Shown piece after piece: positions 8,157-17,463 of a stretch of DNA of 64,000 nt (the first letter of the stretch is position 1; every line of letters starts with the position of its first letter). The notes beneath the pieces are model-generated. The model saw nothing but the letters and a program-made list of their open reading frames with translations. It was not told the origin of the DNA and searched no databases. The stretch lies in NCBI GenBank assembly GCA_022827045.1, contig JAJDTQ010000145.1, positions 12,837 to 76,836 of the forward strand. Reading direction: 5' to 3'. The DNA is from Candidatus Binatia bacterium. Lineage in GTDB: Bacteria > Desulfobacterota_B > Binatia > UBA9968 > JAJDTQ01. The translations under genes were made by a program, and so were the position numbers.

Positions 8157-9466
8157 TGGAATGGTACTGGGCATTCGCTCTTCTGGTGGGCATGGTCGTC
8201 TGTCTGATGGCCATCGGGGTCCCCGTGGCCTTTGCCTTCATCACCACGAACTTCGTCGGCATCTTCATATTCGCCGGCACCCATGGCTTCATCCAGGTGG
8301 CGGACAACTCCACCGTGCTGATCACCCGGTTCACGCTGGGCCCCGTGCCGATGTTCATCCTCATGGGGGCGCTGTTCTTTCACACGGGCCTGGCGATCCG
8401 CGTCTTCGACGGGCTCGATTCGCTGTTCGGCAGGCTCCGGGGCCGGCTCTGTTACCTGACGGTGGCCGGCGGAACGATCTTCTCCACCCTCACCGGCTCT
8501 TCCATGGCCAATACCGCCATGCTGGGATCGTTGCTGGTGCCGGAGATGCAGCGGCGAGGCTACAACTGGCGCATGTCCATGGGGCCCATCCTGGGCACCG
8601 GCGGCCTGGCCATGATCATCCCGCCCTCGGCGCTGGCTGTGCTTCTGGCCAGCGTCGCCAACATCGACGTGGGCCGTCTGCTGATCGCCGGATTTCTGCC
8701 GGGGTTCGTGTTGGCGTTGCTGTACGCCGCCATGCTGTACCTCCAGATCATCATCAACCCCGCCGGAGCGCCGGCCTATGACGTGCCGCCCACGACGTGG
8801 GGCCACAAGATCAAGTACGTCACTTTCAACATCCTGCCGGTGAGCCTCGTGATCTTCATGGTCATCGGCTTCATCATCCTGGGCATCGCCACGCCCACGG
8901 AGTCGGCGGCCTGCGGCGTGTTGGGCGTGGTCATCCTGGCCGTGGGTTTCCGCGTGCTCAAGTGGGAGGCCATTCGCACGTCGCTGTCGGGCACCGTGCG
9001 GGTGGCCGGCATGGTGTTCCTCATCATCATGAACTCGACGGTGTTCAGTCAGCTCCTGGCCTACTCGGGCGCCACCGCCGGCATGCTGGAATGGGCCACC
9101 AGCTTCGAGGTGTCCCGCCTGATAGTGCTGTCGGTCATGTTCCTGATCCTCATCGTGCTGGGCATGTTCATGGACGCCACCTCCATGATGCTCATCACCG
9201 TGCCGATCTTTTTCCCCCTGGCCGAGGCATTGGGCTTCGACCTGATCTGGTTCGGGCTGTTCGTGCTGATGACGCTGGAAATGGCGGGCACCACGCCGCC
9301 GTTCGGGTTGCTGCTCTACGTCATGCTCGGGGTGGCGCCCAGGGGCACCACGCTGCTGCAGGTGGCCAACGCGGCGATCCCGTTCCTGATATGCGATCTG
9401 ATCCTGATCCTCATCCTGATCTGGGAACCCCAGCTCGCGCTGTGGCTTCCCAACCTGATGGATTGA
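8156..9466 (+). CDS. dctM: TRAP transporter large permease (DctM-type)
   Basis: 436 residues, about 12 predicted membrane helices, with the family signature around GTGGLAMIIPPSALAV and the typical 425-440 residue length. The start ATG at 8156 overlaps the dctQ stop; a longer upstream frame is out of keeping with the family. It performs sodium- or proton-coupled uptake in the inner membrane with DctQ and the periplasmic DctP encoded convergently at 9533-10528. A shared terminator lies directly after the stop. Confidence 0.93.
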   Translation: MEWYWAFALLVGMVVCLMAIGVPVAFAFITTNFVGIFIFAGTHGFIQVADNSTVLITRFTLGPVPMFILMGALFFHTGLAIRVFDGLDSLFGRLRGRLCYLTVAGGTIFSTLTGSSMANTAMLGSLLVPEMQRRGYNWRMSMGPILGTGGLAMIIPPSALAVLLASVANIDVGRLLIAGFLPGFVLALLYAAMLYLQIIINPAGAPAYDVPPTTWGHKIKYVTFNILPVSLVIFMVIGFIILGIATPTESAACGVLGVVILAVGFRVLKWEAIRTSLSGTVRVAGMVFLIIMNSTVFSQLLAYSGATAGMLEWATSFEVSRLIVLSVMFLILIVLGMFMDATSMMLITVPIFFPLAEALGFDLIWFGLFVLMTLEMAGTTPPFGLLLYVMLGVAPRGTTLLQVANAAIPFLICDLILILILIWEPQLALWLPNLMD

Positions 9467-9473
9467 GCCGAAA

Positions 9474-9513
9474 GAAAAGCCCCCGATCCACTGCCGCGGA
9501 TCGGGGGCTTTTT
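9474..9513. terminator. Bidirectional Rho-independent terminator
   Basis: A perfect 15-bp stem, 9475-9489 (AAAAGCCCCCGATCC) with 9498-9512, an 8-nt loop, and T-rich or A-rich flanks on both sides so it can work in either direction. It lies in the 66-bp gap between the convergent dctM and dctP stops. Confidence 0.92.
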
Positions 9514-9532
9514 CTTTGATTCGACGCGACCG

Positions 9533-10528
9533 TCAGGGTGCGCGGTACATCTTCTCCTTGAGCTTTGCAAACGGCACGGTATACGGCTTGTCCTTCCGCA
9601 TCTCCCAGGCAAGCTCGTAGACGGTGCGCAGATAGGCCTTCCGCGCCTCACCCTTGAGCTCCATCTTCTGGAGGCCCGAAGCCCACAGCTTCTCGTTGTC
9701 CGCGTCGGCCTTCTTGCGGAGGATCGGCTCGCTGCCCTGCTCGAAATCCAGGCCGGTCTTGGTCAGCTTGTCCTGCACGGATTTGGACAGCGTTTTCCAC
9801 TTGTCGAGGTTGATCACGACCATGGAGCCGCTGCGATAGAATCCCGGGTAGACGCGGTACTTGAGGAACTTCTGGACGCCGTACTTGGCCAGTGCTCCCT
9901 CGGGCCATGCGATGCCCTTGACCACGCCTCGTTGCAGACCCGTATACATCTCCGCCGGTGCCATGGTGACGGGAATGGCCCCCATGGCGGTCAGGAAAGG
10001 TCTGTAGGTTGCGGTGGAGCGCATCTTGTGGCCCGACAGATCGAGCCCTGTCTTGTCGCTGGCCTTGGGCTTGAAGGTGGTGTAGATGTGGAAATCCACG
10101 CCGTAGCAGCACCAGCCCAGGATCATGCCGTTGAACTTCTTTGCCCACACCGGCTGAAGCTGGTCGATGGCGCCGTTGTCCCGCAGCTCCTTGGTGGACA
10201 GGTTGGTCACCGACGTGAGCCCGGCTTCCGGCACCATCCCCTCGAAGTAGCCCATGGGGCAGAAGATCATGTCCACCAGGCCGCGCCTGAGAGCCGGCCC
10301 CTGCTTCTGCCGCGGTGACACTTCCGGCCCGCCCACGTAGTGGATCTTGGCCTCGCCCTTGGCGATCTCGTTGAACTTGTCATGGAAGACCTGGAAGTAC
10401 GTTTCCACCTGGTCATGGGTCTTCGCGATGCAGGTGGTGATCCGCAACGTGACCTCGGACTGCGCGGCTGACGCCAGAACGAACAGAGCGAACGCCGCGG
10501 CGAACGCCCCAACTGTGATTTTCTTCAT
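9533..10528 (-). CDS. dctP: TRAP transporter substrate-binding protein (DctP-type)
   Basis: 331 residues with an N-terminal signal peptide (MKKIT then a hydrophobic stretch to about residue 24, cleavage near AQS-EV), so periplasmic. The central CYGVDFHIYTTFKPK and the PAEMYTGLQRGVVKG block match the DctP fold; the latter contains the Arg-rich region that usually clamps a substrate carboxylate. The ATG follows AAAGGAGGG. It is transcribed towards dctQM rather than with them, so the tripartite system has two transcription units sharing a terminator. Confidence 0.93.
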   Translation of the reverse strand: MKKITVGAFAAAFALFVLASAAQSEVTLRITTCIAKTHDQVETYFQVFHDKFNEIAKGEAKIHYVGGPEVSPRQKQGPALRRGLVDMIFCPMGYFEGMVPEAGLTSVTNLSTKELRDNGAIDQLQPVWAKKFNGMILGWCCYGVDFHIYTTFKPKASDKTGLDLSGHKMRSTATYRPFLTAMGAIPVTMAPAEMYTGLQRGVVKGIAWPEGALAKYGVQKFLKYRVYPGFYRSGSMVVINLDKWKTLSKSVQDKLTKTGLDFEQGSEPILRKKADADNEKLWASGLQKMELKGEARKAYLRTVYELAWEMRKDKPYTVPFAKLKEKMYRAP

Positions 10529-10598
10529 CCGTGTACCCTCCTTTGCCGGGGCATTCCCCGACCGGTTGATGCCTCGGCCTAAGCCGGATAGCTGCTGA

Positions 10599-10627
10599 CC
10601 CTAATGAAAATCGGGGAACGTTGTCAA
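10599..10627 (-). promoter_or_regulatory. Candidate promoter for dctP
   Basis: On the minus strand a consensus -35 TTGACA (10627-10622) is followed 17 nt later by a weak -10 (TTAGGG). It lies about 70 bp before the dctP ATG in the divergent region with hyuA. A consensus -35 with a poor -10 recurs at 19894-19922, hinting at an activator-dependent or lineage-specific promoter form. Confidence 0.4.
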
Positions 10628-10749
10628 CCGGAAACATGCGACTTTTGCGTTGTCGGCCGAACCGTGGACAAGCGCGGCGTATCCGTGGTAATCGGACCCG
10701 TCCGGTTCGAGGCAACAGCTGATCCAAACGCGCCCGCGCGGTTTCTGTC

Positions 10750-12867
10750 ATGAGCTACATCGTCGGAGTCGACATCGGTGGGACCTTCACCGACTGTGTC
10801 GTGGTCAACGACCAGGGAGAGATGGTGGTGGGGAAGTCGCTCTCCACCCCGCCGGACTATTCCGCCGGCGCCGCCGGGGCGGTCCGGGATGCGGCCCGGA
10901 ACCTCGGCCTCGGCGACGAGGAGGAACTGCTCCGGCAAACCACACTGTTCTTTCACGCCTGCACGATCGGCGAGAATACCCTGATCACCCGCTCCGGCCC
11001 CCGCACCGGCCTCGTGGCCACGAGGGGCTTTCCCGATACTCTGCTCATGATGCGGGGCAAGGTCACGGACGGGCTTACGGAGGCGGAGGCGGGCCGGCTG
11101 GCGTGGCTCAAGAAGCCCGAGCCCTTCGTACCCCGGTCCCTGGTCGCCGAGGTGAACGAGCGCATGGACTACAAGGGCGCCGCCACTGTGCCCCTCGACG
11201 AGGAACAGGCGGCAGCGGCCCTGGACGAGCTGGTGGCGCGTGGCGTCGAATCCGTGGCCGTGTGCCTGCTCTGGTCCGTGACCAACGACCTCCACGAGAA
11301 GGCGGTTGCCGACATCCTCCGGCACCGTCATCCCGGCGTCTACGTCACCCTTTCGAGCGCCGCCGCCCCATTCGTGGGCGAGTACGAGCGCACCGCCACC
11401 ACGGTCTTCAACGCCTACATCGGCCCCCGGATCTCAAGCTATCTGGTGAATCTCGAGCAGGTGCTCCGGGGCAAGGGACTGGCCACGCCGCCGATGATCA
11501 TGCAGGCGTACGGCGGCGTGCTCGACATCGAGGCCACGTGCCGCAACGCCGTCGGCACCATCGAGTCCGGACCGGCCTCGGGGGTTGCGGGGACCCGTTT
11601 CCTGGGCGAGCTGATCGGCGAGCACAATATCCTGGCCACCGACATGGGCGGCACCACGTTCAAGGTGGGCGTGGTCCGGGAGGGGCGCGTGGAGCGCGAC
11701 TACACGCCGGTGGTCCTGCGCCACCGGGTGCTGGCGCCCAAGATCTGGGTGGAGTCCGTGGGCGCCGGCGGCGGCAGCATCGCGTGGATCGAGGAAGCGA
11801 CCGGGCTGCTCAAGGTGGGCCCAGAGGGCGCCGGGGCCAGTCCGGGCCCGGTGTGCTACGGCCTGGGCGGCGCCGAGCCCACCGTATCCGACGCCGACCT
11901 CATCCTCGGCTACCTCAACCCCGACTATTTCCTGGGCGGCCGGATGCGCCTTGACCGGGATGGCGCGCTCCGGGCGGTGAGGCAACGGATCGCGGACCCC
12001 TTGGGCATGAGCGAGTCCGAGGCCGCCCTGGGCATCTACCGCATTTCCAACGCGCACATGAGCGACCTCATCCGCCGGGCCACGGTGGAGAAGGGCCACG
12101 ACCCGCGGGCCTTCGTGCTGTTCGCCTTCGGCGGCGCCGGCCCGGTGCACGCCAGCCGCTACGCCGCGGACCTCGGAGTCCGGCAGGTGGTGGTCCCACT
12201 CACCGCGTCGGTGCACGGCGCCACCGGCCTCATCAGCTCCGACGTGGTGCACGAGTACGGCATGTCGGACCATCTGCAAGTGCCGGCCGACCCCGGCCGT
12301 GTCAACGAAAACTTTGGCGAGCTGATTCGAAAGGCGGAGGCGGACCTGGACGCCGCCGGATTCGGCCGTGAGGAGATGACGATCACGCGGAGCGCCGACA
12401 TCCGCTACCGCTACCAGGTTCACGAGTTGAACGTCCCGCTTGCCCCGGGGACAGCGCCGCTCACGGAGATGGATCTGGAACGGCTCTACGCCGACTTCGA
12501 CGAGGCCTACGAGAAGGCTTACGGCAAGGGCTCCGGCTACCGGGAGGCGGGCAAGGAGATCCTGACTCTCCGTGTGAATGCGACGGGGTTGTTGGAGCGG
12601 CCCCGCATCAAGGAGGCCCCGGCCCGCAGGGGCCCTGCGGACGAAGCGCTCAAGCCGCCGCGAAAGGTGTTCTTCGAGGAGGCGGGCGCGTTCGCTCCCA
12701 CCGCCATCTATGATTTTCAACGGATGCGGCCGGGCATGGAGCTGTCCGGTCCGGCGGTCATCGAGACGCCGGTTACCACGGTTGTCGTGAATCCCCGGGA
12801 CCGCGCCGAGATAGACGGTTTCCGCAACATCAGGATATACGTGGGGGAGAACGGCGCCGGCGCCTGA
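10750..12867 (+). CDS. Hydantoinase/oxoprolinase A family subunit (HyuA-like)
   Basis: 705 residues with the acetate-kinase/HSP70-type nucleotide-binding motif DIGGTFTD at 8-15, a second phosphate motif DMGGTTFK, GAGGGSIAW, and FAFGGAGP, all typical of ATP-dependent hydantoinase A, 5-oxoprolinase and acetone/acetophenone carboxylase subunits. The partner B subunit follows 50 bp downstream. The complex would use ATP to open a cyclic amide or carboxylate a ketone. No strong ribosome binding site precedes the ATG. A second A/B pair is encoded on the opposite strand at 15427-19195, suggesting distinct substrates. The family is certain; the reaction is not assignable. Confidence 0.9.
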   Translation: MSYIVGVDIGGTFTDCVVVNDQGEMVVGKSLSTPPDYSAGAAGAVRDAARNLGLGDEEELLRQTTLFFHACTIGENTLITRSGPRTGLVATRGFPDTLLMMRGKVTDGLTEAEAGRLAWLKKPEPFVPRSLVAEVNERMDYKGAATVPLDEEQAAAALDELVARGVESVAVCLLWSVTNDLHEKAVADILRHRHPGVYVTLSSAAAPFVGEYERTATTVFNAYIGPRISSYLVNLEQVLRGKGLATPPMIMQAYGGVLDIEATCRNAVGTIESGPASGVAGTRFLGELIGEHNILATDMGGTTFKVGVVREGRVERDYTPVVLRHRVLAPKIWVESVGAGGGSIAWIEEATGLLKVGPEGAGASPGPVCYGLGGAEPTVSDADLILGYLNPDYFLGGRMRLDRDGALRAVRQRIADPLGMSESEAALGIYRISNAHMSDLIRRATVEKGHDPRAFVLFAFGGAGPVHASRYAADLGVRQVVVPLTASVHGATGLISSDVVHEYGMSDHLQVPADPGRVNENFGELIRKAEADLDAAGFGREEMTITRSADIRYRYQVHELNVPLAPGTAPLTEMDLERLYADFDEAYEKAYGKGSGYREAGKEILTLRVNATGLLERPRIKEAPARRGPADEALKPPRKVFFEEAGAFAPTAIYDFQRMRPGMELSGPAVIETPVTTVVVNPRDRAEIDGFRNIRIYVGENGAGA

Positions 12868-12917
12868 CCGCGGGCGGCGTGACGGCATACACCACGGACG
12901 AAGCGAGCAGGACGATC

Positions 12918-14768
12918 ATGGATTCGACCGAAACGCAGTCGACCGGAACGCAGGCCCCGAGCAGGCAGGTGGACCCCGTCACCTTCGAGATCCTCTCCCA
13001 CCGCCTTCACGAGATCACCCGCGAGATGGGCGCCACCCTGGAGCGCGTCGGCGGCACGGTCAACACCACCCAGCTCCACGACTACATGGCGTCCCTCTAC
13101 ATGGCCAACGGCGACGTGCTGTCGGTGGGGGAGTCCATGATCCGGCACGCGGCCTGCGCCGGCTTCGCGGTCAAGCGGATCATCGAGCGCTTCGAGGATG
13201 ACGGCGGCATCCATCCGGGGGACGTCTTCCTGCTGAACGACCCCTACCTCGCCGCCATTCACCAGTCCGACATCTACATGATCGCGCCCATCCACCACGA
13301 GGCCCGGTTGATGGCCTGGAGCGCCACCTTCGTCCACGTCATGGACATCGGCGCCATGTCGCCCGGGGGCAACTCACCCGGCGCCACCGAGATCTGCCAC
13401 GAGGGGCTCAGGATCCCGGGCCTCAAGTTGGTGGAGCGGGGACGGCTCCGGCAGGACGTCTTCGACACCCTCGTCAACATGACCCGGCAGCCGGTGCTGG
13501 TGGGGCTCGACCTCAAGTGCGAGCTGGCGGCCAACAACGTGGCCCGCTCGCGCATGGAGGAGATGTTCGCGCAGTACGGCCCGGAGCTGATCACCGCGGT
13601 GTCGGCCGAGATGATCCGCTACTCGGGCGACGTCCTCAGGAAACGCCTGCGGGAGATCCCCGACGGCACCTGGCGCGACCAGGGCACCATCGCCGCCAAC
13701 GAGACCCGCCGGGTGTGCGTGGAGCTGCGCAAGCGCGGCGACCGCCTGACCTTCGACTTCACCGGCAGCGACGAGCAGGCGCGCCAGGGCATCAACCTGC
13801 CGTACCACGCCACCTTCGGCGGCTGCTTCGAGTCCGTGCTCACCGCCCTGGGCTACGACCTGCCCAAGAACTACGGGGCCTTCGGCCCCATCGAGGTCAT
13901 CGCACCGGAAGGCACCGTGGTGAACGTGCAGTATCCCGGACCCGTGTCGATGAACACGACCTCGGGGCTCAAGACGGTCTCCTACGTGTCCGCCTCCGTG
14001 CTGGCCCAGATGCTGGCGGGCAGCGAGAGCTGGAAGGACGAGGTGACCGCGCTCACTCTGGGGTTCCGGGTGGTGCGCCACGCCGGCGTGAACCAGTACG
14101 GCCGGTTCTACGTCTCGACTTTGCTGGAGTTGAGCGGCTCCGGCGCCAGCCCCCACGGCGACGGCATCGATTCCGGCGGCTACCTCACGTGCCACAACGT
14201 CGAGTGGCTCGAGCTGAACTTCCCGCTCATGTACCTTTACCGCCGCCACCTGAAGGACGGCGCCGGCGCCGGCAGGTTCGCCGGCGGCGTGGGCGTCGAG
14301 GCCACGGTGAAGCTCCACGACGCGCCCGAGGAGAAGATCCGGGGCGTGGCCTTCGGCGTCGCCGGGCTGAGGAACTCCGGGGTCGGCATGTTCGGCGGCT
14401 ACCCCGGCGCCCCGAGCCTGCTGGTGCTGCTGGAAGGAACCCGGGTGAACGAACTGCTGGCCGCCCGCCGCTGTATCGACGATCTCCCGGCGCTCGAAGG
14501 CGAGGGCCGGCTCTTGCCCTATTGCGAGTTCGAGATCGGCAAGGACGACGTGCTGTATCTCCGGCTGGGCAGCGGCGGCGGCTACGGCGACCCGCTGGAC
14601 CGGGCCCCGGAGGCCGTGGCCGAAAGCCTCCTCAACGGCCGCATCTCCGGCGCCACGGCCGAGGAGATCTACGGCGTCGTGACCGAGGAGGGGGCCGTGA
14701 AGGTCGACGAGGCCGCGACCCGTGATTTGCGGGAACGCCTGCGCGAGCGGCGGCTTGCAGGACGCTAG
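12918..14768 (+). CDS. Hydantoinase/oxoprolinase B family subunit (HyuB-like)
   Basis: 616 residues beginning MDSTETQS. The conserved family start VDPVTFEILSHRL follows about 15 residues later, and AGGA precedes this ATG; a GTG at 12879 is an alternative that would add 13 residues. Family blocks include DVFLLNDPYLAAIHQSD (the putative metal-site region), HVMDIG and GGGGYGDPLDR near the end. It pairs with the upstream A subunit in a cytoplasmic ATP-dependent complex. The isochorismatase-like gene 62 bp downstream is likely co-transcribed. Confidence 0.9.
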   Translation: MDSTETQSTGTQAPSRQVDPVTFEILSHRLHEITREMGATLERVGGTVNTTQLHDYMASLYMANGDVLSVGESMIRHAACAGFAVKRIIERFEDDGGIHPGDVFLLNDPYLAAIHQSDIYMIAPIHHEARLMAWSATFVHVMDIGAMSPGGNSPGATEICHEGLRIPGLKLVERGRLRQDVFDTLVNMTRQPVLVGLDLKCELAANNVARSRMEEMFAQYGPELITAVSAEMIRYSGDVLRKRLREIPDGTWRDQGTIAANETRRVCVELRKRGDRLTFDFTGSDEQARQGINLPYHATFGGCFESVLTALGYDLPKNYGAFGPIEVIAPEGTVVNVQYPGPVSMNTTSGLKTVSYVSASVLAQMLAGSESWKDEVTALTLGFRVVRHAGVNQYGRFYVSTLLELSGSGASPHGDGIDSGGYLTCHNVEWLELNFPLMYLYRRHLKDGAGAGRFAGGVGVEATVKLHDAPEEKIRGVAFGVAGLRNSGVGMFGGYPGAPSLLVLLEGTRVNELLAARRCIDDLPALEGEGRLLPYCEFEIGKDDVLYLRLGSGGGYGDPLDRAPEAVAESLLNGRISGATAEEIYGVVTEEGAVKVDEAATRDLRERLRERRLAGR

Positions 14769-14830
14769 CGCGACCTGGGGGGCGACAGGCGGTTGCCCCT
14801 GCCCGGACAGGCTGTTAGTGGGAGGAAACC

Positions 14831-15388
14831 ATGACAGAGATCACCGGCCCGAATCGCCCCGAACCGAAAGCCGTATCGCTTGACGCGGCCAAGACCGCTG
14901 TCGTCGTGCTTGACCTCAACGCCCGGTGCCACGATCCGGAGGACGTCTGCTCGCAGTTGATGGAGCCGCTGGGCGGATTCCTGGAGCGGGTCCGGGAGGC
15001 TTCCGTCCCGGTGGTGTTCACCGTCTCCTTGCAGTTCAAGGGCACGCCTCTCGGCGAGGTGGCCGCGCCCCTCGGGCGGCGGGACACCGAGCCCGTGCTC
15101 CATCCCGACGCCTTCGACAAGTTCCACGGCGGCGAGCTGCGGGCTATCCTGAGCGACGCCGGCACGGAAAACCTGATCGTCGTCGGCTCCCTCACCAACG
15201 TCGCCGTGCTCTACACCTCGACCGCCGCCGCCCGGGTCCATCGCTACAACGTCATCATCCCGCTGGACGGCGTCAACGCCAAGAGCATCTACGAGCACGA
15301 ATACGCCATCCACCAGCTCACCGTGATCCCCGCCGGCGCTGCGGACCGCATAAGCTTCACCCGGCTCGACATGATCGAGTTCGCGTGA
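14831..15388 (+). CDS. Isochorismatase-like (cysteine hydrolase fold) protein without the catalytic Cys
   Basis: 185 residues of the isochorismatase-like fold, starting at an ATG with GGGAGG upstream. D28 (VVLDLN) and K97 (FDKFHGGEL) occupy the Asp and Lys positions of the family triad. The nucleophile position in TNVxV is A125 (codon GCC, 15203-15205) instead of Cys, so amidohydrolase chemistry of the nicotinamidase or N-carbamoylsarcosine amidase type is unlikely. True isochorismatases also lack the Cys and act through Asp, so another hydrolysis, or a non-catalytic role beside the hydantoinase, is possible. N-carbamoyl amidohydrolases of this fold often accompany hydantoinases, which makes the loss notable. 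Confidence 0.8.
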   Translation: MTEITGPNRPEPKAVSLDAAKTAVVVLDLNARCHDPEDVCSQLMEPLGGFLERVREASVPVVFTVSLQFKGTPLGEVAAPLGRRDTEPVLHPDAFDKFHGGELRAILSDAGTENLIVVGSLTNVAVLYTSTAAARVHRYNVIIPLDGVNAKSIYEHEYAIHQLTVIPAGAADRISFTRLDMIEFA

Positions 15389-15426
15389 CGGCGCGGTGAC
15401 GCTACCGCTACTGAACCGAGCAGGCC

Positions 15427-17463
15427 CTACCCACCGGAGGACGCAGTGCTCTGGAGCCTGAGGTTGCCGTAAGCGTCCACGGACAGGTCGAAGGAGGGGT
15501 AGACGACGGTGGTGGAGGTGTACTCTTCGATGACGGCCGGGCCGCCGATGCGGAACCCGGGGGCCAGGTCGGTGCGGCGGTAGACGGGCGCCGTCATCGC
15601 CGCGGCGCTGCCCGGGAAGAGCGCGGACCTCTGGCCATGGGGCCAAGCCGGACCGTTGCCCGCGGGCGCGGCTGCGAAGTTCATCTTGGGCAGGCGTCCG
15701 ATGCAGCGCACGCGGTAGTTGACGATCTCCATGGACTCTTCCTCCGCCGTGTGCCCGAACAGCCGCCCATGGGCCTCGTGGAAGAGCCGGGTGAGATCTT
15801 CCTTGCCGGTTTCTCTCGCCGGCACCGTGACCTCGTAGGATTGACCGGGGTAGCGCATGTCGAGGAAATACTCGGCGTCGATGCAGTCCGGGGTTACGCC
15901 TTGCTCCTCCAGTTCCCCGACACCCCGGTCGCGGAGTTCCTCCAGCGCTTCGCGGATGGCACTCTCCGGGGTCTCGTCCAGCGCGCTGATGCGGGTAAGG
16001 GAGTAGCTGCGTACCAGGTCCGTGAGCAGCATCCCGGCGGCGCAGAAGTTGCCCGGATCCCGCGGGATGCAGATCTCCGGGATCTCCAGCTCCCGGGCGA
16101 TGGGACAGGCCACCGTGGGTCCGGCGCCGCCGTAGGCCACCAGGATGAAGTCCCTGGGGTCGTAGCCCTTCTCGATGGTGACCGAACGCATGGACATGGC
16201 CACCTGGGCGGCCAGCACCTCGACGATGCCCGCGGCCGCCCGCTCCGGGGTCATTTCCAGTGGCCGGCCGACGGTTTGGGCAATGGAGTTGCGGCCGGCC
16301 GCGGCGTCGATGGGCATGGCGCCGTCCAGCAGCGCCTCCCGGTTGAGGTGTCCCAGAACCACCAGCGCGTCGGTCAGGGTGGGCTGGTCGCCGGTGCCGT
16401 AGCAGGCCGGTCCGGGGACGGCCCCGGCGCTCTGCGGCCCGACCTTGAGGATGCGGCCGGACTCGACCCGGGCGATGCTGCCGCCGCCGCTGCCGATGGT
16501 CTCGATGTCCACGGTGGCGGCCCGCACGGTATAGCCGGCCACCCTGCTCTGGGGCGCGGTGAGAAGCTCCCCGGGGATCACCGACATGTCGCAGCTCGTG
16601 CCGCCGACGTCCAGGGAAATGGCATTCTCCCGTCCGATCTCCCGGCACAGCCGTTGGGTCCCGACCACGCCGGCCACCGGGCCCGACATGAGGGTCTGGA
16701 CCGGCGCCCGGGCGATCACTCCGGGTGTGGCCACGCCGCCGTTGGATTGCATGATCAGCACACGGGCGCCTTCCAGCAACTCGCCGATGGCGGCTTCGAT
16801 GGTGCCGACGTAGCTGCTGACCCGAGGCCCGATGAAGGCGTTGACCACCGCGGTGCTGGTGCGCTCGAACTCCCGGAACTGCGGGTCCACCTCCGACGAC
16901 AGCGTGACGTAGACGTCCGGAGCGAGCTCTTCCAGGATCGCCCGCAGCCGTTTCTCGTGGTCGGGATTGGCAAAGGAGAAGAGCAGGCTCACGGCCACCG
17001 AGTGCACTCCCGAGTCGAGCAGCTCTTTCACGCCGGCCCGGGCCTGTTCCGCGTCCAGGGGCAGCACCTCGCGGCCGTGGGAATCGACGCGCTCCCGTAC
17101 CGGCCGGATGAGATGCCGGGGCACGAGCTGCCGCGGGCGGTCGAAGAACAGGTTGTAGACCTGGTCGCCGCGCCATTGCCGGTCCAGCTCCAGGATGTCG
17201 CGGAACCCCTCGGTCACCAGGAGCCCGGGCGCCGGCTCGCGTCCCTCCAGCAGGGTATTGAGACCGATGGTGGTGCCGTGGAGGACGTAGCGGGCCGCGT
17301 CCGACAGGCGCGCGGTGACCTCCCGCAGCCCCGCGGCGATGGCCGCGGTGGGGTTCCGGGGCTGGGAGGGGACCTTGTGCGTCAGGCAGACCCGTCCGTC
17401 CGCCTCGTCGAACACACTCAGGTCGGTGAACGTGCCGCCGGTGTCAATCCCGATGCGGAGCAC
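15427..17463 (-). CDS. Hydantoinase/oxoprolinase A family subunit (second copy)
   Basis: 678 residues with GTG start (17463-17461); the motif DTGGTFTD follows at once, fixing the N-terminus. Phosphate-binding SLDVGGTSCDMS, GSGGGSIAR and VAYGGAGP are present, as in the copy at 10750-12867. The GTG lies inside the 3' end of the upstream B-subunit gene (20-bp overlap), so the two are translationally coupled. Gene order is B then A, opposite to the other pair. Expected to form a cytoplasmic ATP-dependent hydantoinase, oxoprolinase or carboxylase-type complex; substrate unknown. Confidence 0.9.
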   Translation of the reverse strand: MLRIGIDTGGTFTDLSVFDEADGRVCLTHKVPSQPRNPTAAIAAGLREVTARLSDAARYVLHGTTIGLNTLLEGREPAPGLLVTEGFRDILELDRQWRGDQVYNLFFDRPRQLVPRHLIRPVRERVDSHGREVLPLDAEQARAGVKELLDSGVHSVAVSLLFSFANPDHEKRLRAILEELAPDVYVTLSSEVDPQFREFERTSTAVVNAFIGPRVSSYVGTIEAAIGELLEGARVLIMQSNGGVATPGVIARAPVQTLMSGPVAGVVGTQRLCREIGRENAISLDVGGTSCDMSVIPGELLTAPQSRVAGYTVRAATVDIETIGSGGGSIARVESGRILKVGPQSAGAVPGPACYGTGDQPTLTDALVVLGHLNREALLDGAMPIDAAAGRNSIAQTVGRPLEMTPERAAAGIVEVLAAQVAMSMRSVTIEKGYDPRDFILVAYGGAGPTVACPIARELEIPEICIPRDPGNFCAAGMLLTDLVRSYSLTRISALDETPESAIREALEELRDRGVGELEEQGVTPDCIDAEYFLDMRYPGQSYEVTVPARETGKEDLTRLFHEAHGRLFGHTAEEESMEIVNYRVRCIGRLPKMNFAAAPAGNGPAWPHGQRSALFPGSAAAMTAPVYRRTDLAPGFRIGGPAVIEEYTSTTVVYPSFDLSVDAYGNLRLQSTASSGG

